Part shown: piece by piece, positions 24,926 to 30,000 of the stretch | How the letters are laid out: every line of letters starts with the position of its first letter | Position numbering within the stretch: position 1 is the stretch's first letter | Assembly (NCBI GenBank): GCA_905221605.1 | Contig: CAJNDS010001125.1 | Coordinates: forward strand, 474,106 to 504,105 | Source of the DNA: Symbiodinium natans | Taxonomy: Eukaryota > Sar > Dinophyceae > Suessiales > Symbiodiniaceae | DNA: 30,000 nucleotides | Reading direction: 5' to 3' | The notes under the pieces: model-generated | What the model was told of the DNA's origin: nothing | What the model saw: only the letters and a program-made list of their open reading frames with translations | The model's database searches: none | Program-made: the position numbers and the translations under genes

Positions 24926-25062
24926 GGGTATTTCTGGTGGGCAGGAGACGCGCCCGAGCTTCGGTGCATTCCGTACAGGTCTCGCAGCCCTCGAGCGGGA
25001 TACAGTTCAGGGTGCAAGGGTTTGTAGCGCTTTACAACATGGTGCCTAGTCATTCGTGAGCG

Positions 25063-25199
25063 ACCCTAAACCCTAAACCCTAAACCCTAAGCCCTAAACC
25101 CTAAACCCTAAACCCTAAACCCTAAACCCTAAACCCTAAACCCTAAACCCTAAACCCTAAACCCTAAACCCTAAACCCTAAACCCTAAACCCTAAACCT
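25063..25199 (-). repeat. CCCTAAA array
   Basis: About 19 almost perfect C-strand units. Confidence 0.95.
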
Positions 25200-25335
25200 C
25201 AGAGGTCAAAGTGGAATCGAGCAGGGAGGCGTTTCTGGGATTTGGCTGTGTCTGCTGTGCCTTGTACGTACATGATTTCGGGCTGATGTAACCTCCCCCC
25301 TCCACAACAGCCCACAAGGGCTGCGGAAGAAGCAG

Positions 25336-25412
25336 GTGACGAGATGTTCCTGAGCACCTGCGACAATGCTGGCTGGGGTATCAACAACTGCTGGCACTCG
25401 GAGGACGCCAAG
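25336..25412 (+). CDS. SRCR exon 7 (gene 7)
   Basis: Reads DEMFLSTCDNAGWGINNCWH, then SEDAK. It holds the last conserved cysteines (LxxC, WG-x-NC) and the H-x-EDA motif. Acceptor AAGCAG. A GC donor (AAG|GCCGGG) joins it to VTC of the next exon, completing the domain. Confidence 0.9.
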
Positions 25413-25566
25413 GCCGGGCCGTTTCCCCGTCGGGACCTCGTTCGGCCTGATGATTAGGAGTTATTTTCTCTCGTCCTTCATCTTTCTTCCATGGACTCTG
25501 GCGGAGTTGAAGGTGGTAGTTGGGGGCCTTGGGGTGCAAGGTAGAGGACTTAGCGTTTGATGCCAG

Positions 25567-25673
25567 GTCACGTGCGACAGCGTGACAACCACGCAGACCA
25601 CGCAGACCATCACGCGCACAGATCCCACCACATCGACCACCACGGCCTTCCCCCTGCAGACAGTGACCGCCAG
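25567..25673 (+). CDS. End of SRCR plus second Thr-rich linker (gene 7)
   Basis: Reads VTCDSVTTTQTTQTITRTDP, then TTSTTTAFPLQTVTA. VTC supplies the final SRCR Cys and the rest is another mucin-like stalk. A GA donor (CCAG|GATCGC) would fit the phase of the exon at 26156. Confidence 0.75.
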
Positions 25674-25882
25674 GATCGCTCGGGGTTTGATGCTCTCGTT
25701 TAGGTGAACGTGTGAGTGTGTTTGTTGCATCGGCGAAACGCCTTGGAGCAGAGACACCGCGTTTCAATCACCTGCCTCGACAAGCGCCCAACAGTCCCGG
25801 AGCACCCGAAGCGCCCAAAAACCCCAAACCCCAATCCTAAACCAAAAATCCAAATCGTAGCCCTGCACCCGAAATCCCCCCC

Positions 25883-26009
25883 TGGCTGTTCGTAGGGAAT
25901 GAGGGAATCAGGGCCCTATATATAGATATATAGATATGTATATATATATACCCTTTAAGGGAATTGTTTAGGGAACTCAGTCCCTCATTCCCTACTAAGA
26001 ACCACCCAG
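25883..26009 (+). mobile_element. Family-1 palindromic element, second copy
   Basis: Left CTGTTCGTAGGGAATGAGGG and right CCCTCATTCCCTACTAAG with ACCACCCAG are inverted copies, around a TATATA core. Same termini as 20005-20196 and 9105-9141. Lies just upstream of an exon boundary. Confidence 0.65.
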
Positions 26010-26014
26010 ACATG

Positions 26015-26182
26015 CGCAGGAAAGGCTTCATTCGCCAAGAGCTCACCCCTGAACCCTGAACCCTGAACCCTAAACCCTAAACCCTAAACCCTAAACCCTA
26101 AACCCTAAACCCTAAACCCTAAACCCTAAACCCTAAACCCGAAACCCAAACGCAGGAAAGGCTTCATTCGCCAAGAGCTCAC
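26015..26182 (+). repeat. 32-base direct repeat flanking a telomere-type array
   Basis: CGCAGGAAAGGCTTCATTCG with CCAAGAGCTCAC occurs identically at 26015-26046 and 26151-26182. Only C-strand telomere-type units (26047-26150) lie between. The repeat spans the splice acceptor and first codons of the next exon. Confidence 0.9.
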
Positions 26183-26249
26183 GGGCCGCTGCTTGGGCCC
26201 CGCAAGCTGCGATGAGGAAGCGGAGTTGGAAGCTCAGGAGCCGCGGTGG
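26156..26249 (+). CDS. Beta-trefoil lectin-like exon (gene 7)
   Basis: Reads KGFIRQELTGRCLGPASCDE, then EAELEAQEPRW. The G-x-CL...C...W layout resembles one lobe of a beta-trefoil carbohydrate-binding (R-type lectin) domain. Acceptor CGCAG, donor TGG|GTTTGG from the telomere-type array. The acceptor and first 27 exon bases are duplicated at 26015. Confidence 0.6.
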
Positions 26250-26545
26250 GTTTGGGGTTTAGGGTTTAGGGTTTAGGGTTTGGGGTTTAGGGTTTAGGGT
26301 TTAGGGTTTGGGGTTTAGGGTTTTAGGGTTTAGGGTTTTAGGGTTTTAGGGTTTTAGTAGGGTTTTAGGGTTTTAGGGTTTTAGGGTTTTAGGGTTTTAG
26401 GGTTTGAGGGTTTTAGGGTTTTAGGGTTTAGGGTTTTGGGTTTTAGGGTTTTAGGGTTTTAGGGTTTTAGGGTTTTAGGGTTTTAGGGTTTTAGGGTTTT
26501 AGGGTTTTAGGGTTTTAGGGTTTTAGGGTTTTAGGGTTTTAGGAT
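26250..26545 (+). repeat. TTTAGGG to TTTTAGGG array
   Basis: Begins as heptamers next to the exon and changes to TTTTAGGG octamers from about 26325. Confidence 0.95.
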
Positions 26546-26742
26546 TAGGGGTGTGAGCTTAGGGCCTAAACCTCAAGTGCGAGAGCCATCCTTCGGTTTA
26601 GGATTTGAGGGTTTTTTAGAGGGGGTGTACATGTTTCTGTGGCTGAGGGTCACGTTCCGTCTCCGGAGCTGCAGGTTGAAGTGTGGGGTGGTGGGGGCTT
26701 TGGTTGGGGCTGGGTTCTTCTGGAAGTAAAACAGCCCTGAAG

Positions 26743-26811
26743 GAGTGCGAGTTCTTCCTGCCGGGCACGCGGCAGCGCTGGGAGGTCAACACGCCGCCTG
26801 GCGCAGCACAG
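26743..26811 (+). CDS. Beta-trefoil lectin-like exon (gene 7)
   Basis: Reads ECEFFLPGTRQRWEVNTPPG, then AAQ. C...xQRW is typical of the end of a trefoil lobe (QxW motif). Phase 0 fits the exon at 26156. Right border uncertain (GC at 26803 possible). Confidence 0.6.
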
Positions 26812-26834
26812 GGACTGCCATGGACCCAACCCAA

Positions 26835-27070
26835 ACCAAAACCCTAAGCCCTAAACCCTAAACCGGAAACCCTAAACTTCTCAGCTGTCTAACCCTGTAC
26901 TCTAAACTTCTGTACCCCAAGTTCTAAACCCGAAGCCCTAAATTTATAAACTCCAAACTCTGCGCCCTATAGCCTGAACTTTAAACCCAAACGCTGAGCC
27001 CTACACCCCAAACCCCAAACCCCAAACCCTAACCCTAAACCCTAGACCCTAAACTCCAAACGCTGAGCCC
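26835..27070 (-). repeat. Decayed CCCTAAA array
   Basis: C-strand units with heavy divergence at about 26870-26990. Confidence 0.75.
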
Positions 27071-27106
27071 TCGACCCTACACTGGCTTGGCTCTGCGAAG
27101 AAGCAG

Positions 27107-27149
27107 GAAGCGCCTCAGCCCACGAAACCCTTCTTGGAGGTTCATGCGG
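27107..27149 (+). CDS. Exon of gene 7
   Basis: Reads EAPQPTKPFLEVHA after GAAGCAG. Ends at G|GTTTAG, or at GC after CAT, which fits phase 0 of the exon at 27764. Its last 17 bases are the left end of the element at 27133. Confidence 0.5.
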
Positions 27150-27293
27150 GTTTAGGGTTTAGGGTTTAGGGCAATTAGAACTGTACTTATAGCCCACTTC
27201 TAAGCCCCTTAAGTGCCCTAATATGGTGATAAGTGCAGTTATCAGTACAGTTAAGGTATAGTTGGTTCATACGTACCATGAAGCTCCAAGTTC
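27133..27293. mobile_element. Family-2 MITE-like element with telomere-type units inside
   Basis: Left TTGGAGGTTCATG and right CATGAAGCTCCAA are inverted repeats matching 2561-2680. Internal AACTGTACTTAT is also shared. A short TTTAGGG run (27149-27171) sits just inside the left end. Confidence 0.5.
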
Positions 27294-27763
27294 TTGGTCT
27301 CACCTTGCTGGCACTTCCTAGGGAACGAGGGAATTAATGCCCCGGGGTTCAGAACAAGTAAGGTGCCAGGCATCCTAGGCGGTTTAGGGTGCAGGGTACC
27401 TGAAAGCTGGCTTAAAGCCTGCAGGCCTACAAAGACACACAGCTGTCCACAGCTGTCCACAACTTTCCAAACCGCCCCAAGCCACGCTAGCAAAAATCTA
27501 AGCCCCTTCATGCTGAACGCCTCCAACCTCTAAACACCGCTGCACATAACTGCACATAGGATGGCTGGTTGGCCCGAGCCATGGGACTCTATCTTGGACC
27601 CCTAAGATGATACCCTTGGGTTTGAACATGGGCCAAATGAGGAGTATGAAAAGGGAAACCTTTAACTCTTGGGGTACGAGTCTTAATCCCTTGACCGGGG
27701 GCTGGGTTGGAGCTCCTGGGATTTTAGATCGCCCCAGATGCGTGTTTCGATTCTCTCCACCAG
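27294..27763. other. Unique stretch, no sure exon
   Basis: CCTAGGGAACGAGGGAATTAAT near 27318 resembles a family-1 left end, but no matching right end was found. A 79-codon + ORF (27294-27533) lacks exon-like bias. Confidence 0.4.
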
Positions 27764-27823
27764 GCTGGGTATGATTCAGAGTGTCGGATGCCCGGGCATG
27801 TCTCCTGGAAGCAAGAGAGCGGG
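27764..27823 (+). CDS. Exon of gene 7
   Basis: Reads AGYDSECRMPGHVSWKQESG, 20 codons in phase 0. Acceptor TCTCCACCAG, donor GGG|GTTTAG from the telomere-type array. Confidence 0.65.
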
Positions 27824-27926
27824 GTTTAGGGGTTTGGTGTTTGGGGTTTGGGGTTTGGGGTTTAGGGTTCAGGGTTTAGGGTTTGGGGTTTAGGGTTTGG
27901 GGTTTAGGGTTAAGGGTTTAGGGCTT
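27824..27926 (+). repeat. TTTGGGG/TTTAGGG array
   Basis: G-strand array starting at the splice donor. Confidence 0.9.
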
Positions 27927-28134
27927 TGAACGCTCTCATTGGGATCCTGCTGGTTCCTACACAGCCCCAACACCGACTGCTAGTACCTCGCCGTCCCCCC
28001 CCCCAAGGACCCTTGAGTCGGGCTTGTTGTTTCTGCAAATAGGGACCCCCCAAAACCCCAAGACAATGGAATCCCTACATAAGAAACGGAGCACCCAAGT
28101 AATTTTCGGAACCCCCCACCTCTGCCCCCCCGTA

Positions 28135-28262
28135 AACCCTAAACCCTAAACCCTAAACCCTAAACCCTAAACCCTAAGCCCTAAGCCCTAAACCCTAAAC
28201 CCTAAACCCTAAACCCCAAACCCCAAACCCTAAACCCTAAACCCCTAAACCCTTCCTTAAAC
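28135..28262 (-). repeat. CCCTAAA array
   Basis: C-strand array with CCCTAAG and CCCCAAA doublets. Confidence 0.9.
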
Positions 28263-28272
28263 CGTCGTTGAG

Positions 28273-28348
28273 GTGCCTGGGCCCCTCTGGCGAGACTCCG
28301 GTGTCCTGGGTGGAGCGGCCGATGATCTTGGTGAACCTTGCTTTCGAA
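28273..28348 (+). CDS. Exon of gene 7
   Basis: Reads CLGPSGETPVSWVERPMILV, then NLAFE. About 20 of 25 codons end in G/C. CLGPSG echoes CLGPAS at 26156, perhaps another trefoil lobe. Donor GAA|GTCAGT. Phase to the left unresolved. Confidence 0.55.
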
Positions 28349-28386
28349 GTCAGTACCCCTTCCGGCTTTTTTGCGATCTTGAGGGC

Positions 28387-28520
28387 CCTAAACCCTAAAC
28401 CCTAAACCCTAAACCCTAAACCCTAAACCCTAAACCCTAAACCCTAAACCCTAAACCCTAAACCCTAAACCCTAAACCCTAAACCCTAAACCCTAAACCC
28501 GAAACCCGAAGCCCGAAACC
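28387..28520 (-). repeat. CCCTAAA array
   Basis: About 18 units, nearly perfect, ending in CCCGAAA variants. Confidence 0.95.
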
Positions 28521-28580
28521 GTAACAAATCGGGGTGAAGTTCAAGGCTCAGACGTGGCTGTGCCACTAGGGCTTATTTAG

Positions 28581-28692
28581 GGCCCTCCGGTCGCCAAGCT
28601 GGACTGTCCCCAACCTAAGGAGCTGCAACTACACGGAGTCCACGCGCCTCCTACGAAGCAGGGGGGGTGGGCACGTCTGCGGAGGGGCCGAG
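28581..28692 (+). CDS. Exon of gene 7 (or next gene)
   Basis: Reads ALRSPSWTVPNLRSCNYTES, then TRLLRSRGGGHVCGGAE. Acceptor CTTATTTAG, strong donor GAG|GTGAGA. NYT is a possible glycosylation site. A second frame is open, and the phase to the left does not match. Confidence 0.5.
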
Positions 28693-28710
28693 GTGAGAGG
28701 GCTTCGGAAG

Positions 28711-28752
28711 TTGTTTTGGGCTTTTCGGCCGTTGTTTTGGGGTTTTCGGCCG
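28711..28752 (+). repeat. Tandem 21-base duplication
   Basis: TTGTTTTGGGCTTTTCGGCC plus G is repeated once with a single difference. Confidence 0.85.
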
Positions 28753-28899
28753 TGGAGAGTTTGGTGGGGCGCTTGTTGGGCGGGCTTGGGGCCCGACCCG
28801 GCCGATGCATTTCGGTTGTGGCGGGTCGGGGTTGTTGCTGGTGATGGTTCTCAAGCTTGGCATGGACGACCCTAGACCGACCCTAGACCGACCCTAAGC

Positions 28900-29004
28900 C
28901 CTAAACCCTAAACCCTAAACCCTAAACCCTAAACCCTAAACCCTAAACCCTAAACCCTAAACCCTAAACCCTAAACCCTAAACCCTAAACCCTAAACCCT
29001 AAAC
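28900..29004 (-). repeat. CCCTAAA array
   Basis: About 14 perfect C-strand units, preceded by a tandem CCCTAGACCGA variant. Confidence 0.95.
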
Positions 29005-29127
29005 AGGGGAACGCCTAAAGGGAGTTGATCTTGGCCTCTGGAGCCTAAACCCCCAAGCTCAAGTTGAAGGGTTGAAGGGTTTAGTTGGGGCTCCGTTCAC
29101 CTGCTCTTTGGGGCTTATGCCGTATCG

Positions 29128-29178
29128 GGTTTAGGGTTTAGGGTTTAGGGTTTAGGGTTTAGGGTTTAGGGTTTAGGG
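29128..29178 (+). repeat. TTTAGGG array
   Basis: About 7 perfect G-strand units. Confidence 0.95.
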
Positions 29179-29289
29179 ATTATGGCCTACTACTTTGCAG
29201 GGTTTGGACAGGTAGAGTTGAAGGGCTGCAGGGTTGAAAGGGTTTGTGGGTTTTAGGGTTTTCGGTAAATCAAACAGACCTCGGCCAAG

Positions 29290-29354
29290 GTACGAGAACA
29301 CGGAGCAGCGCTTTGTCTTCCACGACAAAGGCGGGTCGATGCAGTTGGCTCCGG
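29290..29354 (+). CDS. Beta-trefoil-like exon
   Basis: Reads YENTEQRFVFHDKGGSMQLA, then P. Q-x-F with a following GG-S-xx-L strand resembles a trefoil lectin repeat. Acceptor CGGCCAAG, donor G|GTATGT, or GC after TTG. Confidence 0.55.
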
Positions 29355-29575
29355 GTATGTTTCGTAAGGAACCTGTGTGGGCCCCATATTTCACCAAATT
29401 CGGGCTTAGTCCAACCCAAACAAGCCCCCCCTTGCACTCCCTTCCACCCCCCGTCGGTTCCTTCTGACTTCGGATGTGGGGTCTTCTTCGGGGTTTCGGG
29501 CTTTACCCTGCCGGGCATGCCTACAGGATCTTTGGTTAGTTTTCGAAGGAAATTTGGCACCGAGTCACAGCACAG

Positions 29576-29618
29576 TTCAAGCACAGCAAGGGCTTGTGGG
29601 CCTTAAGTGGGAGCGCAG
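29576..29618 (+). CDS. Candidate exon after the lectin-like exon
   Basis: Reads FKHSKGLWALSGSA after CAGCACAG, well biased, GC donor. In phase if the previous exon ends at its GC donor. Another open frame starts after CTACAG at 29526. Confidence 0.4.
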
Positions 29619-29647
29619 GCGTTTACAGGTTTCAGGCTGTTTGGGTG

Positions 29648-29759
29648 CTTTGTGGTGCTTTACTGTAGCTTTGGATCTTTAGCCTTTTTGGGCTTATTGG
29701 GTTTCTTAACAAGGCAGCTAAAAATTTAATTTATAGCTACCCTCCTAAGTGCAGCCAAG
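29648..29759 (+). repeat. Dispersed ~112-base repeat, copy 3
   Basis: Same orientation and ends as copies 1 and 2. The CCTTA/TAAGG pair is partly lost here while the AT hairpin is intact. Confidence 0.75.
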
Positions 29760-29857
29760 GGTGCATCGGCTTGGCTTTGTCTGGTTTAGGGGTTTACAGG
29801 GTTTCGTGAGTAATATCTGTTCATCAGGGAGGAGGGGTGTCTAAGGCCGCAAGCCCA

Positions 29858-29945
29858 AGAGGCCCTCGGAGGCCCTCAGGCTCTCTAAGGCCCTCTAAGG
29901 CCCAACTAAGGCCCTCTAAGGCTCTCCCCAAGGCCCCGAAGACCC
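29858..29945 (+). repeat. Minisatellite of CTCTAAGGCC type
   Basis: About seven imperfect 10-13-base units, continuing into decayed CCCTGAG sequence to the window end. Confidence 0.7.
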
Positions 29946-30000
29946 TGAGGCCCCAAGCCCTGAGCTCTGAGTCCCAAGCCCTCGCCCTCAACCCTGAGCC

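Noticed and set aside
24946-24980. Extra exon reading DAPELRCIPY between SRCR exons
   Set aside because: The borders look fair, but the SRCR Cys spacing is perfect when 24766 joins 25336 directly. Including this block also breaks the phase.
1-30000. Window as a true chromosome end or subtelomere
   Set aside because: Arrays occur in both orientations throughout, separated by exons, and none runs to the window edge. A subtelomeric position is possible but not shown.

Overview
This looks like nuclear DNA of a eukaryotic alga or protist, most likely a dinoflagellate. The main signal is dozens of runs of the plant/alveolate-type telomere heptamer TTTAGGG (or CCCTAAA) scattered through the whole window in both orientations. 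Between them lie short unique blocks of about 40-120 bases. Many of these blocks read as small coding exons: open on the + strand, G/C-rich at third codon positions, and ending at AG on the left and GT, GC or GA on the right. Use of GC and GA donors is a known dinoflagellate trait. A green alga or another alveolate with the same telomere repeat cannot be excluded from sequence alone.

No long ORF is a gene here. The genes are strings of small exons, all on the + strand, and most of the telomere-type arrays sit in introns. I chained exons by splice-phase agreement and by domain logic. (1) About 59-6490, possibly ending at 6889: unrecognised protein, about 14 exons, with an Arg-rich start and a Trp/aromatic-rich middle. 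(2) About 8558-10844: unrecognised start followed by Cys-rich PAN/Apple-like exons. (3) 11244-11486: a two-exon piece resembling the RNase H part of a Ty1/copia retroelement. (4) About 11865-13865: unrecognised, with a clear basic C-terminus. (5) About 14800-17865: PAN-like Cys-rich exons. (6) About 18250-20595: unrecognised, with a hydrophobic C-terminus. (7) About 21402 to beyond 29618: the best call, with Thr-rich linkers, one complete SRCR domain split over seven or eight exons, another Thr-rich linker, and exons resembling a beta-trefoil lectin. Genes 2, 5 and 7 look like secreted or surface proteins.

Other elements are two families of short palindromic elements whose ends coincide with splice sites (20005-20196 is the clearest candidate introner), a 112-base dispersed repeat in three copies, a 32-base direct repeat flanking one telomere-type array (26015-26182), an AT-rich island (about 22800-23200), minisatellites and a 33-base C tract.

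The most interesting idea is that telomere-type repeats behave here as intron material. Introns often start with (TTTAGGG)n and end with (CCCTAAA)n, so the transcript could fold back on itself. In many exons the telomere unit itself supplies the GT donor (G|GTTTAG). Exon borders are read by eye and individual ones may be off. The SRCR chain is the firmest part.
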